This document shows positions 55,593 to 64,000 of a stretch of DNA of 64,000 nucleotides, one piece after another; positions within the stretch are counted from its first letter, which is position 1, and each line of letters starts with the position of its first letter. Origin of the DNA: Janibacter sp. CX7 (GTDB lineage: Bacteria; Actinomycetota; Actinomycetes; Actinomycetales; Dermatophilaceae); contig NZ_CP101464.1 of assembly GCF_024362365.1 (NCBI RefSeq), positions 2,418,001-2,482,000 on the forward strand. Direction: 5' to 3'. The notes beneath the pieces were generated by a model. The model worked only from the letters and a program-made list of their open reading frames with translations, did no database searches and had not been told where the DNA came from. Both the position numbers and the translations under genes were made by a program.

Positions 55593-56365
55593 TGGCTCGC
55601 CTCGGCGTCCCGGCCGGCCTGCTCGGCCCGGACGGCCTGCTCGGCCCGCCGCAGGTCGCGCTGCTGCTGACGGGGTGAGGGCTTGAGCGCAGACTTCGGC
55701 GCCGTGGACGCGGGCGCGACCGCGTCGGGCCGGCGCAGGTAGAGCGGCTCGATCGGCATGTCGGCCCCGGCGGCGATGCGCCGGGCGGCCAGGCCGGCGA
55801 GGACACCGGCGTCGACGTCGAGCAGCCCGTCAGCGTCACCACCGGCGAGCGAGGTCAGCAGGTCCGGGTAGAGCAGCGGCCCGCGGCCGACGGCCGGCAG
55901 GGCGCGTACCTCCTCGGGCAGTTCAGAGGGCCGGGTCACCTCGGGCTCGTCGAGCGCGGTGATCTCGCCTGCGGCGCAGCGATAGCGGGCCCAGTAGACC
56001 TCCTTGCGCCGGGCGTCACTCGCGACGAGCAGCTCGCCCTCGTACCCATTGGCAGCAGCCGCGGCGGCGAGCGCGTCGAGCGAGCACACCCCGTGCACGG
56101 TCACACCGCGCGCGTGGGCGAAGGTCTGGGCGGTGACGAGACCGACCCGCAGCCCGGTGAAGGGGCCCGGGCCGGTGCCGACGGCCACGTGGGTCACCTC
56201 GTCGACGCCGGTGCCCGCCGCCGCGAGGGTCTCGACGACCAGCGGCGCGAGCAGCTCGGTGTGCCGGCGGGCGTCGACGACGGAGCGGCTGGCGAGCACC
56301 CGCTCGCCGTCGTGGACGGCGACCGAGATCGCCGACGTGGCGGTGTCCAGCGCGAGCAGCCTCAC
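55589..56365 (-). CDS. tsaB: tRNA threonylcarbamoyladenosine complex scaffold TsaB
   Basis: The 258-residue protein starts RLLALDTATSAISVAV, with HTELLAPLV and VGTGPGPFTGLRVGLVTAQ, the TsaB signatures. TsaB is an inactive ASKHA fold that supports TsaD. The C-terminal 40 residues (SALKPSPRQQQRDLRRAE and beyond) are an Arg/Ala/Glu-rich extension not usual in short TsaB proteins. GTG overlaps the tsaE stop. Confidence 0.94.
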   Translation of the reverse strand: MRLLALDTATSAISVAVHDGERVLASRSVVDARRHTELLAPLVVETLAAAGTGVDEVTHVAVGTGPGPFTGLRVGLVTAQTFAHARGVTVHGVCSLDALAAAAAANGYEGELLVASDARRKEVYWARYRCAAGEITALDEPEVTRPSELPEEVRALPAVGRGPLLYPDLLTSLAGGDADGLLDVDAGVLAGLAARRIAAGADMPIEPLYLRRPDAVAPASTAPKSALKPSPRQQQRDLRRAEQAVRAEQAGRDAEASQ

Positions 56366-56877
56366 GGCACTCCCCCTTCGTCGTCGGTCGCATCGGGCCC
56401 CGCGTCGGGTGCCTCCTGCAGGTGGGACTCGACGTCGACGTCGGCCCAGCGGGCTCCGACGCCGGTGGCGGTGAGCGTCCGCGACTCCGTCTCCGGGTCG
56501 GCGACGAGGGTGATCTCGAGTCGCTCGTCGGCCAGCCCCTCGGCGAGGCCGGCGCCCCACTCGACGACCGTGACGGCCTCGTCGAGCTCGGAGTCGAGGT
56601 CGAGGTCGTCGAGCTCGGCGGCGCCCCCGAGGCGGTAGGCATCGACGTGGACGAGCTCGGGGCCCCCCACGAGCGAGGGGTGGACCCGCGCGATGACGAA
56701 GGTCGGGGAGGTCACGGCACCCCGCACGCCGAGCCCCTCGCCCAGCCCGCGGGTGAAGGTCGTCTTGCCGGCCCCGAGCCCACCCGTCAGCACGACGAGG
56801 TCACCGGCACGCAGCAGGTCGGCCAGGCGCCGACCGGCCGCGACGGTCGTGTCGGCATCGGTGAGGAGCACGCTCAC
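56362..56877 (-). CDS. tsaE: tRNA threonylcarbamoyladenosine ATPase TsaE
   Basis: The 171-residue P-loop ATPase has VLTGGLGAGKTTFTRGLGEG (Walker A) near residue 31, SPTFVIARVH and VHVDAYRL and a VVEWGAGLAEGL segment, all typical of TsaE. It drives t6A synthesis turnover with TsaB-TsaD. An acidic tail of about 25 residues (HLQEAPDAGPDATDDEGG) is extra. GTG overlaps the hydrolase stop (GTGA). Confidence 0.94.
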   Translation of the reverse strand: MSVLLTDADTTVAAGRRLADLLRAGDLVVLTGGLGAGKTTFTRGLGEGLGVRGAVTSPTFVIARVHPSLVGGPELVHVDAYRLGGAAELDDLDLDSELDEAVTVVEWGAGLAEGLADERLEITLVADPETESRTLTATGVGARWADVDVESHLQEAPDAGPDATDDEGGVP

Positions 56878-58052
56878 GCGCTGCGCCCCGTCACGCGCTC
56901 CCCGACGCCGTCGCCGACGGCCGCACCGGCGCGCTCGGCGTCGCGCTGCGCGTCGTCGCCGCGGGTGCGCTCGAGCAGCCCGAGGACGCCGTCGGTGACC
57001 GGACCGGGTCGCTCGAGCTGGAGCAGGTGGCCCACGCCGGGCACGACGACGTGCTCCGCCGCGGGCAGGGCGTCGGCGAGCGCCTGGCTGTGCGCGGGCG
57101 GGGTCAGCACGTCCTTGGACCCGGCGACGATGATGACCGGGGTGTCGACGAGGCCCGGCAGACTCTCGCGCACGTCGAGCTCGTCGAGCTCGGGGATGAA
57201 GGCACCGATCGCGTCGAGCGGCGTGCCGAAGATCATCTTCGCCACCTTGCGCAGCATCTCCTTGGGCATGGGGGTGCCGAAGGCGTAGCGCTGGATGGCG
57301 GAGTTCTCGACGGCACGGCCGGCGGCGCGCAGGCCGCCCCACATGCCGTCGCGGCGGCCGAGCCCGGTGAGGAAGCTCGGGCCGAACCGGGTGATGAGCC
57401 CGTCGAGAGCACGCCCGAGTCCGATGTGCACGAGGCTGTCGCCGCCCGCGCTCGTCGCGATGAGCGCGGCGCCGGCGACCCGGTCGCGCGTCACCTCGGG
57501 GTAGCGCCCGGCGAAGCTCATGATCGTCATGCCGCCCATCGAGTGGCCGACGAGGACGAGCTCACCCTCAGGGGTCGTCGCGTCCACGACGGCGCGCAGG
57601 TCCTTGCCGAGCTGGTCGATGGTGCAGTGCTCGAGGTCGCCGGCCTGCGAGGTGCCGTGGTTGCGCTGGTCGTAGCTGACGACGCGGTAGCCGGCGTCGA
57701 CGAGCGCGCGCCGCTGGAAGACCCACGAGCTGAGGTTGAGCACGAAGCCGTGGACGAGGACGACGGTCGGCCCGCTCTGCGGGGTCCAGCCCTCCGGTTC
57801 GTCGACCTCGACGTGCAGGACGACCCCGTCGCTGGCCGGCACGGCCATGATCTTGTCCGTGGCGAAGGGGAAGACGTGCGCCTCGTCCTGGTGGGTCACC
57901 GCGTAGGCGCGCGACCGGCGCAGCGCGGAGCGGCCGGCGTAGCCGGCGCCCGCGATGGCGACGCCACCGACGGCCGCGGCGGCCAGGCCCAGCCCCGTTG
58001 CGGCACCCCGGCTCATGGAGTTCGCCCGGGCTATCTTCTGCTGCTCGTCCAT
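56874..58052 (-). CDS. Membrane-anchored alpha/beta hydrolase
   Basis: The 392-residue hydrolase has an N-terminal hydrophobic segment (GLGLAAAAVGGVAIAGAGYA) that probably anchors it. The catalytic features are VVLVHGFVLNLSSWV, nucleophile elbow VLVGHSMGGMTIMSF near residue 170, an Asp in AGSKDVLTPP and His in VPGVGHLLQLE. The position between alr and tsaE is conserved in many actinobacteria, from memory. The substrate is unknown. It overlaps alr (TGATG) and tsaE (GTGA). Confidence 0.87.
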   Translation of the reverse strand: MDEQQKIARANSMSRGAATGLGLAAAAVGGVAIAGAGYAGRSALRRSRAYAVTHQDEAHVFPFATDKIMAVPASDGVVLHVEVDEPEGWTPQSGPTVVLVHGFVLNLSSWVFQRRALVDAGYRVVSYDQRNHGTSQAGDLEHCTIDQLGKDLRAVVDATTPEGELVLVGHSMGGMTIMSFAGRYPEVTRDRVAGAALIATSAGGDSLVHIGLGRALDGLITRFGPSFLTGLGRRDGMWGGLRAAGRAVENSAIQRYAFGTPMPKEMLRKVAKMIFGTPLDAIGAFIPELDELDVRESLPGLVDTPVIIVAGSKDVLTPPAHSQALADALPAAEHVVVPGVGHLLQLERPGPVTDGVLGLLERTRGDDAQRDAERAGAAVGDGVGERVTGRSA

Positions 58053-59260
58053 CACTGGCCTCCGAGGTAGCGGCGCGGGACGCGGGGCCCGAGCCGGGTG
58101 ACGATCTCGTAGTTGATCGTGTCGATCGCGGCCGCCCAGTCCTGTGCGGTCGGCTCTCCGTCGGCCTCGCGGCCGATGAGGACGACCTCGTCGCCGGACC
58201 GGGCGGGGCTGTCGGCGCCCAGGTCGAGCACCATCTGGTCCATGCACACACGACCCGCGACGGTGTAGCGGCGACCGTGGACCTGCATCGGCCCGACGCC
58301 CGAGGCGTGGCGGGGGATGCCGTCGGCATAGCCGAGCGGCACGAGGCCGAGGCGAGTGTCCCCCTTCGTCGTGTACCGGTGGCCGTAGGAGATGCCCTGG
58401 CCGGCCGGGCAGTCCTTGACGTTGATGAGGCGGGCGACGACGCGCATCGCCTCGCGCAGGCCGAAGTGGGTGGGACCCCCGATGTCGGGCACCGGCGACA
58501 GGCCGTAGATCGAGACCCCCGGGCGCACCATGTCGAAGCGCGCGGACGGGTTGGTCAGGGTCGCCGCGGAGTTGGCCAGGTGGCGGATGCGCGGCCGCAG
58601 ACCGGCGCGCTCGGCGTCGGCGAGGATCGCGCCGAAGGTCTCCTGCTGGGCCCGCACCGTCGGGTGGTCGGGGGCGTCGGCGTAGGCGAAGTGACTGAAG
58701 ACGCCTTCGACGTCGAGGACGCCCTCGGCCTGCAGCCGGGCGGCGTCGACGAGCATGCCCGCGAGATCTTCGCGCCACGCGCCACCGCGCCCGAGGCCGG
58801 TGTCGACCTTGAGGTGGATGCGTGCGGTCTGGCCGGTGGCCCGGGCCGCCGCCGCGATCTCGGCGAGCGCCCACGGGGCACCGGCCGACAGGGTCAGGTC
58901 GGCGCGCACCGCGGCGGCCAGGTCGGCGCCGGGCGGGAAGAGCCACGTGAGGATCGGCGCGGTGACGCCCGCCGCCCGGGCCGCCATCGCCTCGCCGAGC
59001 TGGGCGATGGCCAGGTAGGTGGCGCCGCCGGCGAGGGCTGCCCCGGCGACCGGCACGAGACCGTGGCCGTAGGCATCGCCCTTGATGACCGCCATGACGT
59101 CGGCGTCGCCGGCGAGCTCGCCGAGGCGGGCGACGTTGTCGCGGATCGCGTCGAGGTCGATGTCCGCCCACGCGGACAGGCCGTCGGTCGGCGCATCGCT
59201 CGGCAGGACCGAGGGGGTCGCGACGGACGGCATTGCTGGGTGCGGGGTCGAGATGTCCAT
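58052..59260 (-). CDS. alr: Alanine racemase
   Basis: The 402-residue, PLP-dependent enzyme provides D-alanine for the cell wall. The PLP lysine is in MAVIKGDAYGHGLVP near residue 59 (usual form KADAYGHG, so Ala is Gly here), the catalytic Tyr in QGISYGHRYT, and RVCMDQMVLDLG is conserved. The N-terminal 30 residues (TPHPAMPSVATPSVLPS) are Pro/Ser-rich and dispensable-looking. It is the first gene of the six-gene operon to tsaD. Confidence 0.95.
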   Translation of the reverse strand: MDISTPHPAMPSVATPSVLPSDAPTDGLSAWADIDLDAIRDNVARLGELAGDADVMAVIKGDAYGHGLVPVAGAALAGGATYLAIAQLGEAMAARAAGVTAPILTWLFPPGADLAAAVRADLTLSAGAPWALAEIAAAARATGQTARIHLKVDTGLGRGGAWREDLAGMLVDAARLQAEGVLDVEGVFSHFAYADAPDHPTVRAQQETFGAILADAERAGLRPRIRHLANSAATLTNPSARFDMVRPGVSIYGLSPVPDIGGPTHFGLREAMRVVARLINVKDCPAGQGISYGHRYTTKGDTRLGLVPLGYADGIPRHASGVGPMQVHGRRYTVAGRVCMDQMVLDLGADSPARSGDEVVLIGREADGEPTAQDWAAAIDTINYEIVTRLGPRVPRRYLGGQ

Positions 59261-59307
59261 GGGTACCGACCGAGTCTAGATCGGCGAAGGGGGGCAGACT
59301 GGCAGGC

Positions 59308-60351
59308 ATGACCTACCGCACCGACGACTACCAGGCCGACCGCACCCGCTACGACGCCACGGACTACCGCCGGTGCGGCCGCTCGGGGCTGGCGCTGCCC
59401 CCGATCTCGCTCGGCCTGTGGCACAACTTCGGCGACGCGGAGCCCCTCGAGACGCAGCGGGCGGTGCTGCGGCGCGCCTTCGACCGGGGCGTGACGCACA
59501 TGGACCTCGCCAACAACTACGGCCCGCCCTACGGCGCCGCAGAGCGCAACTTCGGGTCGATCTTCGCGCAGGACTTCCGCCCCTACCGCGACGAGCTGAT
59601 CATCTCGACCAAGGCCGGCTGGGACATGTGGCCCGGCCCCTACGGGCAGGGCGGCGGCTCGCGCAAGTACCTGCTCGCCTCGCTCGACCAGTCGCTGGAG
59701 CGGATGGGGCTGGACTACGTCGACATCTTCTACAGCCACCGCTTCGACCCCGACACGCCGCTCGAGGAGACGATGGGCGCGCTCGACGCGGCCGTGCGCG
59801 CCGGCAAGGCGCTCTACGTCGGCATCTCCTCCTACGGCTCGGAGCGCACCCGCGAGGCGCACGCGATCCTGCGCGAGATGGGCACTCCCCTGCTCATCCA
59901 CCAGCCCTCCTACTCGATGATCAACCGCTGGATCGAGGACGAGCTGCTCGACACCGTCGACGAGCTCGGGGTCGGCACGATCGCCTTCACCCCGCTCGCC
60001 CAGGGCCTGCTGACCAACAAGTACCTCGGCGGCATCCCCGAGGACTCGCGCGCCGCGCGCGAGGGCACCGGCATCGCCGACCAGCTGACCGACGACAACA
60101 TCGCCCGCATCCGCGCGCTCGACGCCATCGCGCAGGAGCGCGGTCAGAGCCTCGCGCAGATGGCGCTGGCCTGGGCGCTGCGCGACGAGCGGGTCACCTC
60201 GCTGCTCGTCGGCGCCCGCACCGTCGAGCAGCTCGACAACAGCCTCGACGCGCTGGGCAACACCGACTTCAGCGACGAGGAGCTCGCGCGCATCGACGAG
60301 CACGCGGTCGACGGCGGGGTCAACTGGTGGGCGGAGTCGGCCCGGGGCTAG
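59308..60351 (+). CDS. Aldo/keto reductase (YghZ/GAP-reductase type)
   Basis: The 347-residue AKR has GLWHNFGDAEPLETQRAVL, the active-site DLANNYGPPYGAAE (Asp/Tyr), ISTKAGWDMWPGPYG with the Lys, and YSHRFDPDTPLEE with the His region. The sequence is close to YghZ, L-glyceraldehyde 3-phosphate reductase; it reduces aldehydes with NADPH. Its TAG stop overlaps the convergent nnr stop by three bases. The alr gene diverges 47 bases upstream. Confidence 0.9.
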   Translation: MTYRTDDYQADRTRYDATDYRRCGRSGLALPPISLGLWHNFGDAEPLETQRAVLRRAFDRGVTHMDLANNYGPPYGAAERNFGSIFAQDFRPYRDELIISTKAGWDMWPGPYGQGGGSRKYLLASLDQSLERMGLDYVDIFYSHRFDPDTPLEETMGALDAAVRAGKALYVGISSYGSERTREAHAILREMGTPLLIHQPSYSMINRWIEDELLDTVDELGVGTIAFTPLAQGLLTNKYLGGIPEDSRAAREGTGIADQLTDDNIARIRALDAIAQERGQSLAQMALAWALRDERVTSLLVGARTVEQLDNSLDALGNTDFSDEELARIDEHAVDGGVNWWAESARG

Positions 60352-61817
60352 GAACGCAGCAGCGCGGCCACCGTCGGGGCGAGCGCGTGCGCCACGGCGA
60401 GCGCACGCACCGGGCCGCCGGGGTTGGCGTCGTGGGCGGCGCGGCCGTGCACGAGCGCGGCGAGCGAGCCCGCCTCGGCCGGCTCCAGCCCTCCCGCGAG
60501 CAGGGCTCCGGCGAGCCCCGCGAGGACGTCGCCCGACCCGGCGGTCGCCAGCCATGCCGGGGCGTCGTCCTGCACATGGACCGGCCCGTCGGCGTCGACG
60601 ACGAGCGTCGTGGCGCCCTTGAGCAGCACGGTCGCGCCGGTGAGCCCGGCGAGCATCCGGGCGTGCTCGAGCGGTGAGCCCTCGACCTCCTCGCGGGTCA
60701 GCTCGGTCGAGCGCTGGCGCAGCCGGGTGATCATCCGCGCGCACTCCCCCGCGTGCGGGGTGAGCAGGGTGGGTGCCTCGCGTCGGCCGGTGATGAGCTC
60801 GAGCCCACCCGCGTCGACGAGCACGGGCAGGTCGGAGTCGAGGGCAGCCCGGGCGGCAGCCAGCTGGGCGTCGGCGCCGGGACTCGTCGAGGTCGTGTCG
60901 AGGCCGGGCCCGACGACCCAGGCCTGGACCCTCCCTTCGCCGTGGACGGCCTCGGGGACCGCCGCCCGCACGAGCGCGGTCGGCGTCTGCGTCCCGACGT
61001 AGCGGACCATGCCCACCCCGGCGGTGACGGCGGCGGTCGTCGTGAGCACCGCTGCGCCCGTGTACTGCTCGCCACCGGCGACGATGCCGAGGACACCACG
61101 CGAGTACTTGTCCTCGTCGTGCCCGGGCACCGGCCACAGCAGCGGCACGTCGTCGGGGGTGATCCGCACGACGGCGGGCGTCGCCTCGGTGAGGTCGAGC
61201 CCGATGTCGATGACGGTGAGCACCCCGCAGGCGGCCTCCGTCGGCGGCAGCAGGTGCACCGGCTTGGGCGCGCCGAAGGTCACCGTCTCGTCGGCGAAGA
61301 CCGCGTCGGCGAGCGCGTCGCCGCCCTCGACCGGCTGCCCGCTCGGGGTGTCGACGGAGATGACCCAGGCCCGGTCACGGATCGCGTCGACCCACGGCCG
61401 GGCGAAGGGAGGCAGCCCCGGCCTCCCCCCGATGCCGGTGATGCCGTCGAGGACCACCTCGGCGCGCGAGATCGCGGTGAGCGCTTCGCGGCTGTCGGCG
61501 GCGAGCACCGTGGCGCCCCGCTGCCGGGCGAGCTCCGCGGCATCGGTCTGCACCTGCGAGGCCGTGGTGTCGATGCACACCGCCGTCGCCTCGAAGCCCC
61601 GCTTGGCCAGCCGGGCGATGGCGTAGAGGGCGTCGGCGCCGTTGTTGCCCGGGCCGACGAGGGCCGTGACGGTGCGGGCACCGCGCTCGCGCATCCGCCC
61701 GGCGGTCACGCGTGCGATGCCCCGGGCCGCCCGCTGCATCAGCTCACCGCTCTCGAGAAGCTCGGGCAGGGCCGCCTCGGCGGCGCGGATGGTCGGGGCG
61801 GAGTAGCCGGTGATCAC
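60348..61817 (-). CDS. nnr: Bifunctional NAD(P)H-hydrate epimerase / ADP-dependent dehydratase
   Basis: The 489-residue repair enzyme has an N-terminal epimerase domain (ELMQRAARGIARV, LVGPGNNGADALYAI near residue 50, VISVDTPSG) fused to a ribokinase-like dehydratase (GGEQYTGAAVLTTTAA, LLTPHAGECARM, ATAGSGDVLAGLAGALLAGG near 440). It restores hydrated NADH and NADPH. GTG start: TAGCGT at 61825-61830 is seven bases upstream (leaderless). The gene lies between acpS and the reductase. Confidence 0.95.
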   Translation of the reverse strand: MITGYSAPTIRAAEAALPELLESGELMQRAARGIARVTAGRMRERGARTVTALVGPGNNGADALYAIARLAKRGFEATAVCIDTTASQVQTDAAELARQRGATVLAADSREALTAISRAEVVLDGITGIGGRPGLPPFARPWVDAIRDRAWVISVDTPSGQPVEGGDALADAVFADETVTFGAPKPVHLLPPTEAACGVLTVIDIGLDLTEATPAVVRITPDDVPLLWPVPGHDEDKYSRGVLGIVAGGEQYTGAAVLTTTAAVTAGVGMVRYVGTQTPTALVRAAVPEAVHGEGRVQAWVVGPGLDTTSTSPGADAQLAAARAALDSDLPVLVDAGGLELITGRREAPTLLTPHAGECARMITRLRQRSTELTREEVEGSPLEHARMLAGLTGATVLLKGATTLVVDADGPVHVQDDAPAWLATAGSGDVLAGLAGALLAGGLEPAEAGSLAALVHGRAAHDANPGGPVRALAVAHALAPTVAALLRS

Positions 61818-61859
61818 GCCGACGACGCTACCGCTCCTCCCTTCGCCGCCCCACCACCC

Positions 61860-61947
61860 CACAAACTGTGGCTGGCTACACCTTCGCGCGTGGGCCACAG
61901 CACGTGCTGCGGCTGACGATCCAAGATGTAGCCAGCCACAGTTTGTG
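61860..61947. repeat. 21-bp perfect inverted repeat with nested palindrome
   Basis: Arms 61860-61880 and 61927-61947 (core ACAAACTGTGGCTGGC) are perfectly complementary. The 46-base loop contains a separate perfect 12-bp palindrome CAGCACGTGCTG at 61898-61909. It lies between the acpS stop and the nnr promoter and could end acpS transcription. Layout resembles the inverted repeat at 18198-18284, with unrelated sequence. Confidence 0.92.
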
Positions 61948-61972
61948 CGATGGGGTGGGTGGACGAAGGGGG

Positions 61973-62326
61973 TCAGGCGGTCTCGGCGACGACGATCGCC
62001 GTCGCGATGCCGCCGTCGTGGCTCAGGGAGATGTGCAGGCGGTCGGCGCCGAGCTCCTCGGCGCGCTCGGCGACGCGGCCGCTGATCGCGAGCACCGGTT
62101 CGCCGTGCCGACCCTTGGTGACCTCGACGCCCTGCCAGGGCAGGTCGCCGGGGGTCATCAGGGCCTTGCCGACGGCTTCCTTGGCGGCGAAGCGCGCGGC
62201 GAGCGACTGCAGCGGCAGGTCGCGCTCGGCCGCGGTGAAGACGCGGTCGAGCAGCGCGGGGGTGCGCTCGAGCCGCTCGCCGAGGCGGGCGATGTCGACG
62301 ACGTCGATGCCGACCCCGACGATCAC
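61973..62326 (-). CDS. acpS: Holo-[acyl-carrier-protein] synthase
   Basis: The 117-residue AcpS moves the 4'-phosphopantetheine arm from CoA to acyl carrier protein. It has GVGIDVVDIARLGE (metal Asp) at the start, RFAAKEAVGKAL near residue 45, and LHISLSHDGGIATAIVV at the end. GTG start; the gene begins five bases after the glmS stop, so the two are probably co-transcribed. Confidence 0.95.
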   Translation of the reverse strand: MIVGVGIDVVDIARLGERLERTPALLDRVFTAAERDLPLQSLAARFAAKEAVGKALMTPGDLPWQGVEVTKGRHGEPVLAISGRVAERAEELGADRLHISLSHDGGIATAIVVAETA

Positions 62327-62330
62327 GAGG

Positions 62331-64000
62331 TCACTCGACCGTGACGGACTTGGCGAGGTTGCGCGGCTGGTCGACGTCCAGCCCCTTGGCCGTCGACAGG
62401 TGCAGGGCGAAGACCTGCAGCGGCACGACGGTGAGCAGCGGCTGGAGCAGCGGCGAGGTGTGCGGCACCCGGATCACCTCGTCGGCGAAGGGCAGCACCT
62501 CGTCGTCACCCTCCTGGGCGATGACGAGCGTGCGGGCACCGCGGGCGCGGATCTCCTGGATGTTGGAGACGACCTTCTTGTGCAGCTCGTTGGGGGTGTC
62601 CGGGCCGGGGACGACGATGAAGACCGGCTGACCGGGCTCGATGAGCGCGATCGGGCCGTGCTTGAGCTCGCCCGCGGCGAAGCCCTCGGCGTGGATGTAG
62701 GCGAGCTCCTTGAGCTTGAGCGCGCCCTCCATGGCGATCGGGTAGCCGACGTTGCGGCCGAGGAAGAGCACCGAGCGGGTGTCGGCCATGAAGCGGGCGA
62801 TCTCCTCGACCCGGCCCATCGTGCCGAGCAGGGCCTCGATCTTGGCCGGGACCTCGTGCAGCTCGGCCATGACGGCCTTGGCGTCGTCGGCGTAGGTCTC
62901 GCCGCGCAGCTGCGCGAGGTAGAGACCGAGGACGTAGCAGGCGGTGATCTGGGCGAGGAAGGCCTTCGTCGAGGCGACGGCGATCTCCGGGCCGGCGTGC
63001 GTGTAGAGCACGGCGTCGGACTCGCGCGGGATCGTCGCACCGTGCGTGTTGCACACCGAGACGGTGAGCGCGCCGAGCGAGCGGGCGTGGCGCACGGCCA
63101 TCGCGGTGTCGGCGGTCTCGCCGGACTGGCTGATCGAGACGACGAGGGTGCGCTCGGAGACGATCGGGTCGCAGTAGCGGAACTCGTGCGCGAGGGAGAC
63201 CTCGACCGGGATGCGGGTCCAGTGCTCGATGGCGTACTTCGCGACCATGCCGGCGTAGGCGGCGGTGCCGCAGGCGACGATGGTGATCCGGTCGACCTGC
63301 TTGAGCTGGTCCTCGTCGATGCGCAGCTCGTCGAGGACGAGACGGCCGTCGGCGTCGGTGCGCCCGAGGAGGGTGTCGCCGACCGCGTGCGGCTGGTCGT
63401 TGATCTCCTTCTCCATGAAGGTGTCGTAGCCGCCCTTCTCGGCAGCGGCGGCATCCCAGGTCACCTCGTAGGGCTTGCCCTCGGCGGGCGAGCCGTCGAA
63501 GTTCATCACCGTGTGCGAGGTCGGGGTGATCGTGACGATCTGGTCCTGGTCGAGCTCGACGGCCTGCTTGGTGTAGCCGATGAAGGCGGCGACGTCGGAG
63601 CCGAGGAAGTTCTCGCCCTCGCCCAGACCCACGACGAGCGGGCTGTTGCGACGGGCGGCGACGACGGTGTCCGGGGCGTCGGCGTGGACGGCGAGGAGGG
63701 TGAAGGCGCCCTCGAGGCGGTTGACGACCGAGCGCATCGCCTCGGTGAGGTCGCCCGACTCGGCGAAGGCCGCGGCGAGCAGCTGCGCGGCGACCTCGGT
63801 GTCGGTCTCGGAGGTGAACTCGATGCCCTGCGCGAGCAGCTCCTGCTTGAGGGCGTGGAAGTTCTCGACGATGCCGTTGTGGACGACGGCGAGCTTGCCG
63901 TCCCGGCCACCGCGGTGGGGGTGGGCATTTTCGTCCGTCGGGCCGCCGTGGGTGGCCCAGCGGGTGTGACCGATGGCCGTCGCGGCCGCGGGCACGGTCT
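62331..64000 (-). CDS. glmS: Glucosamine-fructose-6-phosphate aminotransferase (isomerising), 5' end outside window
   Basis: The visible 556 codons cover most of GlmS; the first part, with the catalytic Cys1, is beyond base 64000. The glutaminase domain shows GHTRWATHGGPTDENAHPH and HNGIVENF; two SIS sugar-isomerase domains follow (VACGTAAYAGMVAKY, SISQSGETADTAMAV, FLGRNVGYPIAMEGALKLKE), ending PRNLAKSVTVE. It makes glucosamine-6-phosphate, the entry to peptidoglycan sugar. A ribozyme leader, if any, lies outside the window. Confidence 0.96.
   Translation of the reverse strand, partial: TVPAAATAIGHTRWATHGGPTDENAHPHRGGRDGKLAVVHNGIVENFHALKQELLAQGIEFTSETDTEVAAQLLAAAFAESGDLTEAMRSVVNRLEGAFTLLAVHADAPDTVVAARRNSPLVVGLGEGENFLGSDVAAFIGYTKQAVELDQDQIVTITPTSHTVMNFDGSPAEGKPYEVTWDAAAAEKGGYDTFMEKEINDQPHAVGDTLLGRTDADGRLVLDELRIDEDQLKQVDRITIVACGTAAYAGMVAKYAIEHWTRIPVEVSLAHEFRYCDPIVSERTLVVSISQSGETADTAMAVRHARSLGALTVSVCNTHGATIPRESDAVLYTHAGPEIAVASTKAFLAQITACYVLGLYLAQLRGETYADDAKAVMAELHEVPAKIEALLGTMGRVEEIARFMADTRSVLFLGRNVGYPIAMEGALKLKELAYIHAEGFAAGELKHGPIALIEPGQPVFIVVPGPDTPNELHKKVVSNIQEIRARGARTLVIAQEGDDEVLPFADEVIRVPHTSPLLQPLLTVVPLQVFALHLSTAKGLDVDQPRNLAKSVTVE

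Overview
This is high-GC DNA (about 70-72% by eye, G/C-rich third codon positions) from a chromosome of an actinobacterium. A WhiB regulator, GuaB3, the MurT/GatD pair, a His-tailed GroEL1 under CIRCE control, a cysteine-type leader peptide and many leaderless start codons all point to Actinomycetota. Micrococcales, Intrasporangiaceae-like, is my best guess and is inference only. No rRNA, tRNA, phage, insertion sequence or CRISPR array was found. About 70 genes are packed densely, many with 1-4 bp stop/start overlaps.

Layout. 1-2.2 kb: FMN-riboswitch-controlled riboflavin operon (ribD-ribE-ribBA, minus strand). 2.3-7.7 kb: GH25 lysozyme, sucCD, a lipase-like hydrolase and an M23 peptidase. 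7.8-12.8 kb: pcrA, an MFS exporter, and a cysteine dioxygenase-rhodanese pair behind a Cys-containing leader peptide. 12.8-18.6 kb: acetyltransferase, stand-alone LigD-type polymerase, a ribbon-helix-helix/ParE toxin-antitoxin pair coupled to a uracil-DNA glycosylase, quinone reductase and a DUF559-like protein. 18.6-25.4 kb: Nudix hydrolase, glycosyltransferase, PIG-L deacetylase and an eight-span membrane protein (a probable glycolipid set), then gatD-murT and plsC. 25.9-33.7 kb: guaA, SURF1, a GMC oxidoreductase-aldehyde dehydrogenase operon and guaB3. 33.8-45.6 kb: DHA2 exporter, secreted proteins, dipeptidase, PHB-depolymerase-like esterase, P1 peptidase, guaB, whiB, an S4 protein, a racemase-like protein and serA. 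45.6-48.6 kb: a lower-GC four-gene cassette (exported four-cysteine protein, ABC ATPase, two membrane proteins) wedged between serA and groL. 48.8-64 kb: groES-groL, a methyltransferase, a GH3 lipoprotein, the alr-hydrolase-tsaE-tsaB-rimI-tsaD operon, an aldo/keto reductase, nnr, acpS and glmS (cut by the window edge).

Functional themes are cell-wall building and turnover (glmS, alr, murT/gatD, M23, GH25, GH3), guanine nucleotide synthesis (guaA, guaB, guaB3), tRNA t6A modification, and DNA repair.

The most unusual content is intergenic. Several loci carry clusters of direct and inverted short repeats, or long perfect inverted repeats. Two of them, 21 kb apart, share one core (GCCGTTGCTCCGTAC) in the same three-forward/two-inverted layout. 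Two REP-like families are also present, one of which lies in frame inside the glycosyltransferase gene. The heptamer CGAAGGG is clearly over-represented and forms the base of several terminator stems. The lower-GC cassette is the best candidate for an undescribed protein system.
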